The notes: generated by a model not told the origin, from the letters alone. Shown: positions 1-9,935, counted from the first letter of the stretch. The stretch is 64,000 bases of DNA from Pandoraea sp. ASV26 (GCF_016428915.1 NZ_JAELTP010000010.1:1-64000); one strand, 5' to 3'. A program made the numbers and translations.

Positions 1-1
1 G

Positions 2-313
2 TCCGGCGCGCAGGCATTGGCGGCGGCGGGAGCGGTGGAAGCCACAGGGGGGACGGATGAGGTTGCCAAGCGCGCGGACGGCCGTCCGACGCTCGACGAA
101 GCGGCCAAACGCGTGGCGTCGTCGCCCATCCGCGCGGAATCGTGCGACGACTGCCATAGCTATCGCAAGATCTTCTATCAGGACAAAGACCCGTTCGTCG
201 AGCCCGTGGCCGATGACCTCGCGAGCCTTGCCCTCGACGTCTTGATGGGCGAGGCAGGATACGCACGCGCCAACGGGAATCCGTTGCTCTGGCAGAACGC
301 CGAAGACGCCTAA
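2..313 (+). CDS. fdhE: FdhE, formate dehydrogenase accessory protein (C-terminal part)
   Basis: The reading frame is already open at the window edge, so only about 103 C-terminal residues are present. FdhE is a cytoplasmic maturation factor for selenium- and molybdenum-containing formate dehydrogenases and carries several CxxC knuckles. The last of these is visible as ESCDDCHSY, followed by the typical KIFYQDKDP stretch and a helical end. It sits 10 bp before selA. This fits the familiar order of formate dehydrogenase genes followed by selenocysteine genes, so an fdh operon probably lies just outside the window. Confidence 0.9.
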   Translation, partial: SGAQALAAAGAVEATGGTDEVAKRADGRPTLDEAAKRVASSPIRAESCDDCHSYRKIFYQDKDPFVEPVADDLASLALDVLMGEAGYARANGNPLLWQNAEDA

Positions 314-323
314 GGGGATCGGG

Positions 324-1787
324 ATGGGGATGGCCGAGCACGATCGTGGGGTGGCGGGGGCAGAGGTGGCAGAGGGGGCTGCGAGGGCAGTGGATCTGCC
401 GTCGCTAGACCGGCTGCTGGGAATGCCCGAGTTTCAGGCGGCATTGGCCGACTTCGGGCGCACGCAGGTCACCGCCGCGTTGCGACGTGATCTCGACGAA
501 TGCCGCGCGTTGGCGTTGTCGGGCACGCTGACACACGACACGCTGACGCCGGCGGCCTTCGGGGCGCGCGTGACCCACGCGCTGACCGAGCGTAACCGGG
601 GGACACTGCGTCCGGTCTTCAATCTCACCGGTACGGTGCTGCACACGAATCTCGGCCGGGCGTTGCTGCCCGAGACGGCCGTCGAGGCCGTCATGCAGGC
701 GCTGACCTCCCCGGCCAACCTGGAGTTCGACCTCGCCACAGGCGGACGCGGCGACCGTGACGACCTCGTCGCGCCGTTGCTGTGTGAGCTCACCGGTGGT
801 GAGGCGGCGACCGTCGTGAACAACAACGCGGCGGCGGTGCTGCTGATGCTGGCAACGCTTGCCAAGCGTCGTGAGGTGGTGGTCTCGCGCGGCGAACTGG
901 TGGAAATCGGGGGGGCGTTCCGCATTCCCGACATCATGACGCACGCGGGGGCGAAGCTCGTCGAAGTGGGCACGACCAACCGCACGCATGTGGCCGACTA
1001 TCGCAATGCCATTGGCGAGAAGACAGCGTTGCTGATGAAGGTGCATTGCAGCAACTACGAAGTCTCGGGCTTCACCAAGAGCGTCGAGGTTGCCGAGGTC
1101 GTGCAGATTGCCAGGCCGCATGGTGTGCCGGTCGCGGTCGATCTCGGCAGTGGCACGCTCGCGCCGCTGGAGCGATGGGGCTTGCCCCACGAAACGACGG
1201 TGCAGGAGACGATCGCGGCCGGTGCCGATCTCGTCACCTTCTCCGGCGACAAGCTGCTGGGCGGGCCGCAGGCGGGCATGATCGTCGGGCGCCGCGACCT
1301 CATCGCGAAGATCAAGAAGCATCCGCTCAAGCGGGCGCTGCGCGTTGGCAAACTGACGCTTGCGGCGCTGGAACCGGTGCTGCGTTTGTATCGCGATCCC
1401 GATCATCTGACGGCGCGGCTCACCACGCTGCGCTTGCTCACGCGAGCGCGTGCCGAGATGGCGGCGCAGGCTGAGCGCCTTGCGCCGGTGCTCGCGCAGT
1501 CGCTGGGCAATGCCTACACCGTTACGGCAGCACCGATGGTGAGTCAGATCGGCAGTGGTGCGTTGCCGGTCGAGCAACTCCCGAGTTATGGCCTGGCGAT
1601 TGCGCCGGCTGGCGGCGGCAAGCGCGGTAGCGGTCGTGCGCTCGCCAAACTCGAAGCGGCGTTGCGTGCGTTGCCGTATCCGGTGATCGGCCGGATTGCG
1701 GACCAGACGTTATGGCTCGATCTGCGTTGCCTCGAAACGGAGGAAGAAGCGCGGCTCGCGCTGCAATTTGCGGAGCTGCGTGCATGA
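324..1787 (+). CDS. selA: L-seryl-tRNA(Sec) selenium transferase
   Basis: SelA is a PLP enzyme that converts Ser-tRNA(Sec) to Sec-tRNA(Sec) using selenophosphate in the cytoplasm. At 487 residues it is close to the usual length of about 460-470, with a slightly extended, variable N-terminus. The PLP lysine lies in [12 protein letters not shown], around residue 310, and the fold-type I region [15 protein letters not shown] precedes it. The ATG follows a GGGGATCGGG purine stretch. Its TGA overlaps the selB ATG (ATGA), which indicates translational coupling. Confidence 0.95.
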   Translation: MGMAEHDRGVAGAEVAEGAARAVDLPSLDRLLGMPEFQAALADFGRTQVTAALRRDLDECRALALSGTLTHDTLTPAAFGARVTHALTERNRGTLRPVFNLTGTVLHTNLGRALLPETAVEAVMQALTSPANLEFDLATGGRGDRDDLVAPLLCELTGGEAATVVNNNAAAVLLMLATLAKRREVVVSRGELVEIGGAFRIPDIMTHAGAKLVEVGTTNRTHVADYRNAIGEKTALLMKVHCSNYEVSGFTKSVEVAEVVQIARPHGVPVAVDLGSGTLAPLERWGLPHETTVQETIAAGADLVTFSGDKLLGGPQAGMIVGRRDLIAKIKKHPLKRALRVGKLTLAALEPVLRLYRDPDHLTARLTTLRLLTRARAEMAAQAERLAPVLAQSLGNAYTVTAAPMVSQIGSGALPVEQLPSYGLAIAPAGGGKRGSGRALAKLEAALRALPYPVIGRIADQTLWLDLRCLETEEEARLALQFAELRA

Positions 1788-3697
1788 TCGTGGGCACCGC
1801 CGGTCACATCGACCATGGCAAGACGAGTCTCGTTCGCGCGTTGACCGGCGTCGACACCGACCGGCTCAAGGAAGAAAAGGCGCGCGGGATTTCCATCGAA
1901 TTGGGGTATGCCTACACGCCGTTGCCGGATGGTGAGGTGTTGGGATTCATCGACGTTCCCGGGCACGAGAAGTTGATTCACACGATGGCGGCCGGTGCGG
2001 TGGGCATCGATTTCGCGTTGCTGGTGATCGCGGCGGACGACGGCATCATGCCGCAGACGCGCGAGCATCTCGCGATTCTGACGATGCTGGGCGTGCGACA
2101 AGGCGTGGTGGCCTTGTCGAAGGCGGATCGTGTCGACGCGACGCGTCTAACTGCCGTGACCCAGGAGATTTCGCAATGGCTCGCGAACACCCCGCTGGCG
2201 CAAGCCGACGTGGTGCCTGTGTCCGCCACGACGCCCGGCGATGCGGGCGTGGCGGCGCTGCGCGAGTTGCTGACGCAGGCAGCGCAGGCACTGAAGGCGT
2301 CGGGCAATGCGTCGCGTCGCGACGATGCCTTGTTTCGTCTGGCGGTGGACCGCGTCTTCACGTTGGCGGGGCATGGCACGGTCGTGACCGGCACGGCGTT
2401 CGCCGGCACTGTGCGTGTGGGGGACAACCTCACCGTGATGCCGCAGGGGCTGCCGGTGCGGGTGCGCAGTATCCACGCGCAGAACCGGCCGGTGGACGCC
2501 GGCAAGGCAGGCGAGCGCTGTGCGCTGAACCTCGCGGGTGTCGAGCGCGATCAGCTTGGACGTGGGGACTGGATCGTTGCCTCGGGGTTGTCACGTCCGT
2601 CGACGCACGTGGACGTCGAATTGCATTGGCTGGAGGGCAGTGCACCGCTCACGCAATGGTTTCCGCTACACGTTCATTTGGGTACGACGCATGTGCAGGC
2701 CCACACCGTACTTCTCGGCGGCGACACGCTGGCGCCCGGTGGCACGATGCGCGTGCAGTTGGTCTTCGATACTCCCGTTTGCACGATGCCGGGCGACCGG
2801 TTCATCGTGCGCAATCCGCAGGCGACGGCAACGGTCGGTGGCGGGCGAGTGCTCGACCCAGCGGCGCCGGAGCGAAAGCGTCGTTCGGCGGCGCGTTTGG
2901 CGTGGCTCGACGCCGTTGCACAGTATCTCGACGGCGACGGGCTTGATGCGCTGCTTGCGCAGTCGGCGTTCGGCCTGACGAGTGCGCAGGTGGTGGCGCT
3001 CACGGGGTTGCCCGAAGGGCAATGGCAGTGGCCCGCGAGCGCCGTGGTGCTTGCCGGGGCAGAGGGAGAGTCGCTGGCCTTCGCATCACCGGCGTGGGAC
3101 GCCGTTGGTACGCGCGTGCTCGATGCCCTGAGCGACTATCACGCGCGCGTGCCGGACGAGCCGGGTCTCGACGCCGCGCGCCTGGGCCGCATGACATGGC
3201 CTTCGCTGGACGCATCGCGCTGGCGCATTGTGGTGCGAGCGCTGCTGAGCGATGGCGTGCTGGCGCGCAAGGGCGCGTGGTTGCATCTGCCGACGCATCG
3301 CGTCGAGATGACGGATGAGGAGAATGCACTGGCCGAGGCGTTATTGCCGCGGGTGGCGCAGGGGCGCTTCGATCCGCCGTGGGTGCGAGACATGGGACGC
3401 GAGCTGAACGTGCCGGAAGAGCGGGTGCGCTCGGTGTTGCGCAAGCTCGCCCGGCAGGGGCGGGTGCATCAGATCGTCAAGGATCTGTTCTACGACGATG
3501 CCTGTGTGCAGACGCTGGCAGACATGATCGCGGGTGCGCACGGCAAGATCGAAGCCGGGGCGTTCCGTGACGCGACGGGGCTGGGGCGCAAGCGTGCGAT
3601 TCAGATTCTGGAGTTCTTCGATCGTGCGGGATATACTCGCCGCGTTGGCGACTTGCACGTGCGGCGTCCCGGTGTGGAGTGGTGGAATGGGGCGTAG
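1784..3697 (+). CDS. selB: Selenocysteine-specific elongation factor SelB
   Basis: SelB is a GTPase that brings Sec-tRNA(Sec) to in-frame UGA codons marked by a SECIS hairpin. The start at 1784 is chosen because the N-terminal P-loop [10 protein letters not shown] must lie near residue 7 and because it overlaps the selA stop. G3 is DVPGHE and the G4 position reads SKAD. Two EF-Tu-like beta-barrels follow. The C-terminal third holds the winged-helix repeats that bind SECIS RNA. The length of 637 residues is normal for the family. An upstream in-frame start at 1712 would lie inside selA and is not needed. Confidence 0.95.
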   Translation: MIVGTAGHIDHGKTSLVRALTGVDTDRLKEEKARGISIELGYAYTPLPDGEVLGFIDVPGHEKLIHTMAAGAVGIDFALLVIAADDGIMPQTREHLAILTMLGVRQGVVALSKADRVDATRLTAVTQEISQWLANTPLAQADVVPVSATTPGDAGVAALRELLTQAAQALKASGNASRRDDALFRLAVDRVFTLAGHGTVVTGTAFAGTVRVGDNLTVMPQGLPVRVRSIHAQNRPVDAGKAGERCALNLAGVERDQLGRGDWIVASGLSRPSTHVDVELHWLEGSAPLTQWFPLHVHLGTTHVQAHTVLLGGDTLAPGGTMRVQLVFDTPVCTMPGDRFIVRNPQATATVGGGRVLDPAAPERKRRSAARLAWLDAVAQYLDGDGLDALLAQSAFGLTSAQVVALTGLPEGQWQWPASAVVLAGAEGESLAFASPAWDAVGTRVLDALSDYHARVPDEPGLDAARLGRMTWPSLDASRWRIVVRALLSDGVLARKGAWLHLPTHRVEMTDEENALAEALLPRVAQGRFDPPWVRDMGRELNVPEERVRSVLRKLARQGRVHQIVKDLFYDDACVQTLADMIAGAHGKIEAGAFRDATGLGRKRAIQILEFFDRAGYTRRVGDLHVRRPGVEWWNGA

Positions 3698-3721
3698 CGT
3701 AGGGTTGTGGCGACGTTATCG

Positions 3722-3755
3722 GTAAGCGGCTCATGCGCAATGCGTGAGCGCTTAC
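3722..3755 (+). terminator. Stem-loop between selB and selC
   Basis: GTAAGCGGCTCA at 3722-3733 pairs with TGAGCGCTTAC at 3745-3755 through one bulged G, with an 11-nt loop. There is no T-run behind it. It lies 25 bp after the selB stop and 35 bp before the tRNA. It could be a factor-assisted terminator or a processing signal. Confidence 0.4.
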
Positions 3756-3790
3756 GCCATCATCGAGCAAGTGAAATTGCTTCGTCTGAA

Positions 3791-3886
3791 GGAAGGCATC
3801 CGTATCCGGTGATGCGGCCGGGCTTCAAACCCGGTTGGGGGCGTCAGACGCTCCCAGGTCGGTTCGACTCCGGCTGCTTTCCGCCA
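3791..3886 (+). tRNA. selC: tRNA-Sec (anticodon UCA)
   Basis: This 96-nt tRNA has all the marks of selC. The acceptor stem is 8 bp (GGAAGGCA with TGCTTTCC, one G-T pair) and is followed by the discriminator G and an encoded CCA. The anticodon stem CCGGG/CCCGG closes the loop CTTCAAA with TCA at 3825-3827. The variable arm is long (GGGGGCG/CGCTCCC). The T-loop reads GTTCGACTC. It directly follows selA-selB, so all Sec decoding genes except selD are in this cluster. Confidence 0.97.
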
Positions 3887-3919
3887 AAAATCCCTGATTA
3901 ACCAAAGCAAACAGCTCGA

Positions 3920-4528
3920 TTAACCGTCAGCGAACGCGTTTGCAACGTGGAGCGTGTGTGCGTAGACAGCACCTGCGCGCAACACCACGACGATTGCATA
4001 CGCTTCGTCCAGCGCGCCGAGGGGTTCGCCCGCTTCGAGCGCCTGTCTGTGGAAGCGCTGACGGCGCGCTTCATTCGATTGCGCGTAGGCAACCGCCGCT
4101 GCGATGACCCAGACGAATCCGCTTTTGATCGCATCGGTATCGAAGACGGCCTGCACAAAACCCGCCCTTGCTGTCGCGATACTCGTGCCCGTCAAATGGG
4201 GTTCATTTTCTAGCGCAAGGCCCTCCTTGCTGATCGAGAGTATCGCGTCACCCAGCGATTCGAGCGCTGCCGTCAGGTAGCTCACCGCGAGCGCTTCCGA
4301 CGCTGACGCCCCGCCTTTGCGCGCCAACGCCGCGTGATGTTCGATACAGAAGGCGCAGCGCGTGACTTGCGCCACGGCGACGGCGACCAGATGCTTGTCC
4401 TTCTCCGACAAGTGCCCGCTGCGCCACACGGGCGCGGACATGGCGCGAAAGGCCTTCGGGCCCGCATGTTGGCGCTCAAGTGCACCGAGAATGCGGGCTT
4501 CGTCTGCATGCGTACTGTTTTGACTCAT
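3920..4528 (-). CDS. Carboxymuconolactone decarboxylase / AhpD-family protein
   Basis: A 202-residue, mostly helical protein with a CMD/AhpD-like domain around the motif CAFCIEHH. In this family the two cysteines and the histidine act in peroxide reduction or proton relay. The N-terminal PVWRSGHLSEKDKHLVAVAVAQVTR segment fits alkylhydroperoxidase-like proteins. The ATG at 4528 is preceded by GGAAAGAGGAT, a good ribosome binding site, so the longer upstream frame is not used. It lies just downstream of the MFS gene on the same strand (28 bp) and may be co-transcribed. The substrate is unknown. Confidence 0.8.
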   Translation of the reverse strand: MSQNSTHADEARILGALERQHAGPKAFRAMSAPVWRSGHLSEKDKHLVAVAVAQVTRCAFCIEHHAALARKGGASASEALAVSYLTAALESLGDAILSISKEGLALENEPHLTGTSIATARAGFVQAVFDTDAIKSGFVWVIAAAVAYAQSNEARRQRFHRQALEAGEPLGALDEAYAIVVVLRAGAVYAHTLHVANAFADG

Positions 4529-4556
4529 AAAATCCTCTTTCCTTTTTCTTTGTCGA

Positions 4557-5915
4557 TCAGCGCGAGCCTGCAACACCGGCCTGCTCGCCCGCACCGACAG
4601 CGGGCGCGATGTGAGCTGTCTTCCGAGCCGCCGGATCGGCTGCCGCGAGTACGGCGATCAGGCTCAGCAGCCCCAGCGCCGAGATGTACGCGCAGATCAA
4701 CCATGGCGAGCCATGACCCACGGCGAGCAATGCCGCGGCGACGAACGGTGTCAACCCGCCCGACAGCAGGGTGCCGATCTGATAGCCCAGCGATATGCCG
4801 CTGTAACGCACTTCGACGGGGAACTGCTCGGCGAACCACGCCGCGCCGGGCGCATAGATGGCCGCATCGAAGACCGCGAGTTCGATCGCGAACACGAGCG
4901 GCAGATAGCGCAAGTCACCGTGATCGAGGAACCAGAAGAACGGCCACACGAGCAGGCTGATCCCGACCACGGCCCAGATGGCCGGGCGACGCCGGCCAAT
5001 GCGATCGGACAACGCGGCCCAGAGCGGTGTCGCGATCACAGCGAAGATCGAGCCGATGATGACGGCGCCCAACACCGCCGACGCACCCCCGCGTTTCATG
5101 TTCAGGTAGCTGATCGCGTAGGTGGTAACGATTGCATACATCGCGGGCTGAAGCAGGCGCAAGCCGATCGTCACGAACAGGGCGCGTCGGTGGTGACGCA
5201 GAACCTCGGCAACGGGCAGACGTCGGATACGGCCTTCGGCCTTGACGGCGACGAAGGGCGCCGGCTCGTCGATGCGCGTTCGCACGAACAGGCCAATTGC
5301 GATAAGCACCACGCTGAACAGGAACGGCAAACGCCAGCCCCACGCGGAGAAGGCGTCGGCCGAAAGCAACGAGCGGACGATCAGAAACGTTGCGGCGGCG
5401 AGCAACATGCCGGCCGCAGACCCGGCCTGGGTGAACGATCCGAGCAGCCCCCGCGAGCGCGGACGTGCGTGCTCCACAGCCAGCAGCGACGCGCCACCCC
5501 ATTCCGCACCCGTCGCCACGCCCTGAAGCAGCCGCAGAAAGACGAGCAGAACGGTGGCAAGCAAGCCGGCCGTTTCGTAGCTGGGCAGCAACCCCGTCAG
5601 TACGGTGGCGATACCCATCAGCACGAGGGAGAACACCAGAACCCGCTTGCGGCCGAGTCGATCGCCGAAGTGTCCTGCGAAGACGGCACCGAGCGGTCGT
5701 GCGAAGAAGCCGACGCCATACGCGGCGAAAGCGCCGAGAACGCCCGTCAGCGGGTCGTTCGAAGGAGGAAAAAATGTACGGCTGAAAATGAGGGCGGAAG
5801 CGGTACTGTAGATGTAGAAGTCGTACCACTCGATGGTCGTGCCGATGAAGGCGGCGAAGGCGACACGCTTCGAATTGGCGTGTGCGGGTGCGGCGTGAGA
5901 CTGAACGTTCGACAT
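4557..5915 (-). CDS. MFS transporter, metabolite:H+ symporter (MHS) family
   Basis: A 452-residue inner-membrane protein of the major facilitator superfamily with about 12 predicted membrane segments. The N-terminal FIGTTIEWYDFYIY and the motif FFARPLGAVFAGHFGDRLGRKR are typical of the MHS subgroup (shikimate, alpha-ketoglutarate and proline/betaine symporters). Such proteins import organic acids or osmolytes with protons. The exact substrate cannot be read from the sequence. It ends 28 bp before the AhpD-like gene. Confidence 0.85.
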   Translation of the reverse strand: MSNVQSHAAPAHANSKRVAFAAFIGTTIEWYDFYIYSTASALIFSRTFFPPSNDPLTGVLGAFAAYGVGFFARPLGAVFAGHFGDRLGRKRVLVFSLVLMGIATVLTGLLPSYETAGLLATVLLVFLRLLQGVATGAEWGGASLLAVEHARPRSRGLLGSFTQAGSAAGMLLAAATFLIVRSLLSADAFSAWGWRLPFLFSVVLIAIGLFVRTRIDEPAPFVAVKAEGRIRRLPVAEVLRHHRRALFVTIGLRLLQPAMYAIVTTYAISYLNMKRGGASAVLGAVIIGSIFAVIATPLWAALSDRIGRRRPAIWAVVGISLLVWPFFWFLDHGDLRYLPLVFAIELAVFDAAIYAPGAAWFAEQFPVEVRYSGISLGYQIGTLLSGGLTPFVAAALLAVGHGSPWLICAYISALGLLSLIAVLAAADPAARKTAHIAPAVGAGEQAGVAGSR

Positions 5916-6052
5916 GAAGACAATTGCCGTAATGCAGGCAGGTTAAGCGAGCGCCAGTGTTGCACCGATCACTAGGCGCCACTACCAATATCGAATGCTT
6001 TGCTATTAAGGTGTCGTGCTAAGGGAGTGCAATGCCGTGCAGCCAACACCCG

Positions 6053-6413
6053 TCACGAACAGAGGTGCGGTGATCTGGAGAGTCGGCGCGCCCTCGCCAT
6101 AGTCACTTGCGCGAACGGCACAAATATCTGCGGCAGCCCTACGGCCAAGGCCAACGCACTCCCGGCATCGAGCGAAGCGGCCGCCCACGCTTTCGTGTCG
6201 AGCAGCAGAAGGTGTCCCATGACGAAGGCAAGTCCGCTGATGTGCCGTCGCCACCATGAACCAGAACTGGAAGCGCGAATCCGGATTGAAGGCTTGCGCG
6301 ATGAGCACCGCCACCAGCGTGAGGAAGGCAATCACGTTGGAGAACGGGAAGAACCACGCCTGGAAGCTCGACGCCTCGTTCTCCTGCGCCAGCGCATTGC
6401 CGGGTGGCAGCAA
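6053..6413 (-). pseudogene. Frameshifted small membrane protein
   Basis: Two minus-strand frames give a continuous hydrophobic protein if joined near 6250. The first has FFPFSNVIAFLTLVAVLIAQ and ends its sensible part at FWFMVATAH. The second continues as HISGLAFVMGHLLLLDTKAW and runs to the stop at 6053. Neither frame alone gives a convincing product, so a single-base indel is the likely reason. I do not recognise the family. A sequencing error is the main alternative. Confidence 0.55.
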
Positions 6414-6528
6414 ACAGCAAAGACGGGATTTCGGGGGGGAGGGGCGCGGCGGCGGAAGGCCGCAGGGCGTACGCTGGTGCGAGAGGCGAGCGTTTCCTCG
6501 AGTGCTGAGGCGCCCGAGTTTGTGGCGT

Positions 6529-7029
6529 TTATGTCGGCAGGTTGCGCAGAATCATGGCGACGGCCCGCTCGACTGACACGTTTGCCGTGTCGATGACAAG
6601 GTGCTCTGATGTCCAAACGTCGTATTGACGTTCGAGCACGCTCTCCCAAGTCGGCAGTTTGTGGCCGGGAATATCGGCGCGTCGTTCCTCCACCCTCAGG
6701 CGATGCGCAGCCGTATCGGAACAAATCAACTCGATCTCGACGATGCGCACACCTGCGTCGCGTGCCACGCGTCTCCAGGCATCGCGCGTGACGTTCAATG
6801 AATTGACCGAGTCTGCGACGACGCGCAACCCAAGGCGCAAATTCTCTTGCGCAACGGCATATCCGGCCAGATAGCCGGCAGGTCCGATGTCGGTGCCGCA
6901 ACTTCCGGACGCGATCAATGCCTGTTCCAAGGTATCGATCCGCAGATAGACGGCGGCGATCTCGCGCGCGAGCGCTTGCGCGACCGTTGTCTTTCCAGTG
7001 CCCGGTAGTCCGCCGAAGGCGATCAACAT
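6529..7029 (-). CDS. AAA-family ATPase / small-molecule kinase-like protein
   Basis: A 166-residue P-loop protein that opens with MLIAFGGLPGTGKTT, a Walker A motif 10 residues from the start. This is why the ATG at 7029 is preferred to the longer frame. The layout (short core, lid-like ERRADIP segment, DTLEQAL after strand 2) resembles zeta-toxin/gluconate-kinase-like AAA_33 enzymes that phosphorylate small molecules. The substrate is unknown. It stands alone between a decayed gene and a LysE exporter. Confidence 0.75.
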   Translation of the reverse strand: MLIAFGGLPGTGKTTVAQALAREIAAVYLRIDTLEQALIASGSCGTDIGPAGYLAGYAVAQENLRLGLRVVADSVNSLNVTRDAWRRVARDAGVRIVEIELICSDTAAHRLRVEERRADIPGHKLPTWESVLERQYDVWTSEHLVIDTANVSVERAVAMILRNLPT

Positions 7030-7142
7030 TTGCGCCGCTCCTCGAAAATCAACGCGTGCCCGCTTGGCGCAGATCCCCAATAGCTCCACAACCCGCCGAC
7101 GTGGCGTTGTGTCAGTTGAAGGCGGATCGCAGACCGCACCGG

Positions 7143-7784
7143 TTACTTCGTTACGCCGTTCGACGTCGCCAACGCGGCCACGCCTAGGCCCATGTACAGC
7201 AGGCCGGCGACATATTTCCCGATACCCGGCCGGCGGCTACGGTTGGCGAGTGCGCGGCTGAGAGTGCGGGCGAGCGCAGCGTAGGTGACGTCGCTCACGC
7301 CACCGACGAGCACGAGCAACAGGCCCAGCGTGACGATTTGCAGCGGCACGTGACCCAACGAGGGTGTGACGAACTGGGGAAGAAACGCGGCGATAAAAAG
7401 GCCCGTCTTCGGATTGAGCAGGTTGACGAGGAATCCCTTCTTCATCGATGCGCCCAACGCATGGGCGGGCGGCTGTGCGTCGACGCTTGCGGGCGCGGCG
7501 CGGCTGCGGATGACCTTGATGCCGATGAAAATCAGGTAGCCCGCGCCGAGGAACTTGATCGCTGCGAACATCAGCGGCGACGCGAGCAGCAGGGCGGTGA
7601 GTCCGGCCGCGGCGAAGCTCACGTGGACGATCGTGGCGAGCATCACGCCGAAGCACGACGCGAGGCCGAACCGAAATCCCTGACTGGCGCTGGTCGTCGA
7701 GATAAAAATGGTGGTCGGCCCGGGAATCGCCACGAGCACCGCGACGGTAGCCAGGAAGAAGGGCAGAAGGGCGAGATCGATCAT
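7143..7784 (-). CDS. LysE/RhtB-family amino-acid exporter
   Basis: A 213-residue inner-membrane protein with about six hydrophobic segments. The N-terminus LATVAVLVAIPGPTTIFI carries the PGP signature of the LysE/RhtB family. KKGFLVNLLNPKTGLFIAAFLPQFV in the middle is the second family hallmark. These proteins export amino acids such as homoserine, threonine or lysine. The true substrate is unknown. Confidence 0.85.
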   Translation of the reverse strand: MIDLALLPFFLATVAVLVAIPGPTTIFISTTSASQGFRFGLASCFGVMLATIVHVSFAAAGLTALLLASPLMFAAIKFLGAGYLIFIGIKVIRSRAAPASVDAQPPAHALGASMKKGFLVNLLNPKTGLFIAAFLPQFVTPSLGHVPLQIVTLGLLLVLVGGVSDVTYAALARTLSRALANRSRRPGIGKYVAGLLYMGLGVAALATSNGVTK

Positions 7785-7929
7785 GACGGAAGTGTCCCTG
7801 CGGAAGTGGCGTTGCGAAACGACGGCGGAACGAGGTGCATCGCCCCGGCTCGCCGCATGCTGACTTCGCGCCGCAAAACGGCCGGGTTGCCTGCATTGTC
7901 CGGCGCGGTGGCGCAGCCTCGCAACAATA

Positions 7930-8088
7930 TCAGTGGGCCGCGTGACGCACCGACGCCAGCCTGTTGTGCAGGTTGTCAGTCATGAGCGCGAGGAAAGCGA
8001 GCAGGCCGAGATAGTCGGCCCCGTAAGTCACCTTGGTTTCCGTCGTCACGCCATAGTAGCGCACGTTCTCCGGCGCTTGGGGGAGAAC
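7930..8088 (-). pseudogene. C-terminal fragment of an unidentified protein
   Basis: A minus-strand frame reads PQAPENVRYYGVTTETKV, then GADYLGLLAFLALM and TDNLHNRLASVRHAAH, and ends at a TGA at 7930-7932. It has no start codon or ribosome binding site. Its upstream end runs into the tail of the ferritin-like gene. It looks like the last 50 residues of a gene whose front was lost in a deletion or insertion joined at about 8090. The family is not recognised. Confidence 0.5.
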
Positions 8089-8095
8089 TGGATTT

Positions 8096-8935
8096 CTACT
8101 GCGGCGCCATGCGCGCGTTGATTTCCTTGCGATAGCGGTTCAGTTCTTGCGCGCTGGCGAACGTGCGGCCAAGCAGCAGTGACAGGTTGTGCAGGATGCG
8201 CTCTACCACCTTCATCTCCCATCGGTCGTCGAAGCGGATCTGTTCGTCGAGCCAGCGGTCGAGCCAGTCGGGGTCGGGCAGGCGGGCCTGGATGGTGTCG
8301 TTGGGGAACACCGACTTGGCGACGTGCAGCGTGGTCGGATGCAGCGGCCGCTCGCTGCCGCGGCGCGAGGCCATCAGCACGCCGATCTTGGCGAAGGCCG
8401 CGCGTGCGAGGTCCCCACTTTGTACAAGGGCGCGCCTCATGTAACGCAGATAGGCGCCGCCGTGGCGGGCCTCGTCGCGCGAGATGGTGTTGTAGATATG
8501 CTTGATAACCGGTTCGCTATGCCAATCAGCAGCGCGGCGATACCAGTGGTTCAGGCGGATCTCTCCGCAGAAATGCAGCATCAACGTTTCCAGGGGCGGC
8601 GCTGGGTCAAAAGTGAAGCGCACCGCGTCCAGTTCGCGTTCGGTCGGTACCAGTTCGGGCTTGAAGCGGCGCAGGTATTCCATCAGCACCAGCGAGTGCT
8701 TCTGCTCCTCGAAGAACCACACGCTCATGAACGCGGAGAAGTCGCTGTCGTGTTGGTTGTCGCGGAGGAACATCTCGGTGGCGGGCAGCGCTGACCATTC
8801 GGTGATGGCGTTCATCTTGACGGTGACGGCCTGTTCGTCGCTCAGTTGCGTGGCCTCGAAGGCGTGCCAGGGGATGTCCTTCTCCATGTCCCAGCGGACG
8901 GATTCCAGTGACTTGTAAAGCTCGGGATAAAGCAT
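8096..8935 (-). CDS. Ferritin-like di-iron domain protein
   Basis: A 279-residue helical protein with a ferritin-like four-helix core. Likely di-iron ligands are ITEWSALPATEMF, FFEEQKHSL, FCGEIRLNHW and ISRDEARHGG, giving the alternating E and ExxH pattern of the superfamily. The start at MLYPELYKSLE is chosen by family style. No Shine-Dalgarno is seen there, so the start is uncertain, and the frame stays open far upstream across the esterase gene. Related proteins are oxidases or rubrerythrin-like peroxidases. It follows the esterase by 38 bp. Confidence 0.75.
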   Translation of the reverse strand: MLYPELYKSLESVRWDMEKDIPWHAFEATQLSDEQAVTVKMNAITEWSALPATEMFLRDNQHDSDFSAFMSVWFFEEQKHSLVLMEYLRRFKPELVPTERELDAVRFTFDPAPPLETLMLHFCGEIRLNHWYRRAADWHSEPVIKHIYNTISRDEARHGGAYLRYMRRALVQSGDLARAAFAKIGVLMASRRGSERPLHPTTLHVAKSVFPNDTIQARLPDPDWLDRWLDEQIRFDDRWEMKVVERILHNLSLLLGRTFASAQELNRYRKEINARMAPQ

Positions 8936-8973
8936 AAGGAGGCGAAAGGAGGGTGTAAGGTGTTTTGCGTCGA

Positions 8974-9675
8974 TCAGGCGAGCCCTAGCGGGCCGGCCAG
9001 CCATAGCGCGAAGTCGCTGACGACCTGCTGGTTCAGCGTGTGGCCGATCGGATAGCGGCGGCTCTGGTTGGGCACGCCCAGCGCGGTCAGCCACTGCGTG
9101 GCGCGCTCGGCCCACGTCACGGGCAGCTTGTCGTCGAACTCGCCGTGGGCGATCAGCGCCGACAATGTGGACAGCGCCTCGCGCGGCGCGAGATGCGGCT
9201 CGATCTCGGGCAGGATGCGGCCGCTCAGCACGGCGAAGCCAGCCACTTCTTGCGGCGCGGTTAGCGACACACTGGCGCTGAGGATGCCGCCCTGGCTGAA
9301 GCCAGCGATCACCGTGGGCACGCGATGCGCTGAAGTCTTGGCATCCTGCGCATGGAAGCTGCGCACCAGCGCAATAAGTTGCTGGCGGCTGCGCTCGGCC
9401 TGCGCCCCGTTGATGGTCGGCGCGCCGCCCTGGAAGCTGACTTCGAAGAAGCCATGCTGCCGCGGGCCGAAGGCCAGCGGGCCTTGCACCAGCACCACCT
9501 GAACGCGCGGGTCGATGCAGTTCGCCATGGGCGCGAGGTCGGTCTCGTTGCTGCCGACGCCATGCAGCAGCAGAAGACGCCCGGCAGGGAAGCCATCCGT
9601 GTCGCGCAAGCAATAGCGCAGGCCGGAGGCAGCATCCCGCTGTAGCGGGTCGATGTCTTGTGGGTTGGTGTTCAT
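8974..9675 (-). CDS. Alpha/beta hydrolase, phospholipase/carboxylesterase family
   Basis: A 233-residue cytosolic serine hydrolase. The nucleophile elbow is GFSQGG, the acid lies in HGEFDDKLP and the histidine in YPIGHTLN. LLLHGVGSNETDL provides the oxyanion loop. Family members hydrolyse short acyl esters or lysophospholipids. The second ATG (9675) is preferred because AGGAATTGAG lies in front of it; another start is 18 bp upstream. That AGGA lies in the last codons of a decayed dioxygenase gene, so the two were once coupled. Confidence 0.85.
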   Translation of the reverse strand: MNTNPQDIDPLQRDAASGLRYCLRDTDGFPAGRLLLLHGVGSNETDLAPMANCIDPRVQVVLVQGPLAFGPRQHGFFEVSFQGGAPTINGAQAERSRQQLIALVRSFHAQDAKTSAHRVPTVIAGFSQGGILSASVSLTAPQEVAGFAVLSGRILPEIEPHLAPREALSTLSALIAHGEFDDKLPVTWAERATQWLTALGVPNQSRRYPIGHTLNQQVVSDFALWLAGPLGLA

Positions 9676-9676
9676 C

Positions 9677-9935
9677 TCAATTCCTGTATTCAAGGCTTGC
9701 GCGGGGCGAGGCCGTTGCTCGCTCGATCACTTGCGGTGGCGCGCCCGCCGTGGCCTCTTCCACGGCCACCAGCAGCGGCAGGAAGTGCTCGTTGCTGTGG
9801 TGGGCTCGCACAGCGTGCGGAGCGAGTCAGTCGATCAGAGCGCCTGCAAGTTGCTGTGCTGCGTTGCGTCCTGCACGGCACCGCACACCCCGCGGGTGAA
9901 CTCGACCACATAGCGTACGTCGCCGCCGCGGGACG
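9677..9935 (-). pseudogene. Remnant of a LigB-type extradiol (DOPA-like) dioxygenase, C-terminus
   Basis: The last codons read APHAVRAHHSNEHFLPLLVA, which matches the conserved end of 4,5-DOPA-type ring-opening dioxygenases. Just upstream the frame meets a TGA (TGG to TGA in LIDWLAPH). Another frame (VEFTRGVCGAVQDATQ, SNLQAL) supplies the preceding segment after an apparent 2-nt insertion near 9842. The front of the gene, including the metal site, is absent. The gene is dead. Confidence 0.6.

Noticed and set aside
8936-9613. An N-terminal extension that would fuse the ferritin-like protein to an upstream part
   Set aside because: The extension is the esterase gene read in the wrong frame; ferritin-like similarity begins only at MLYPELYK.
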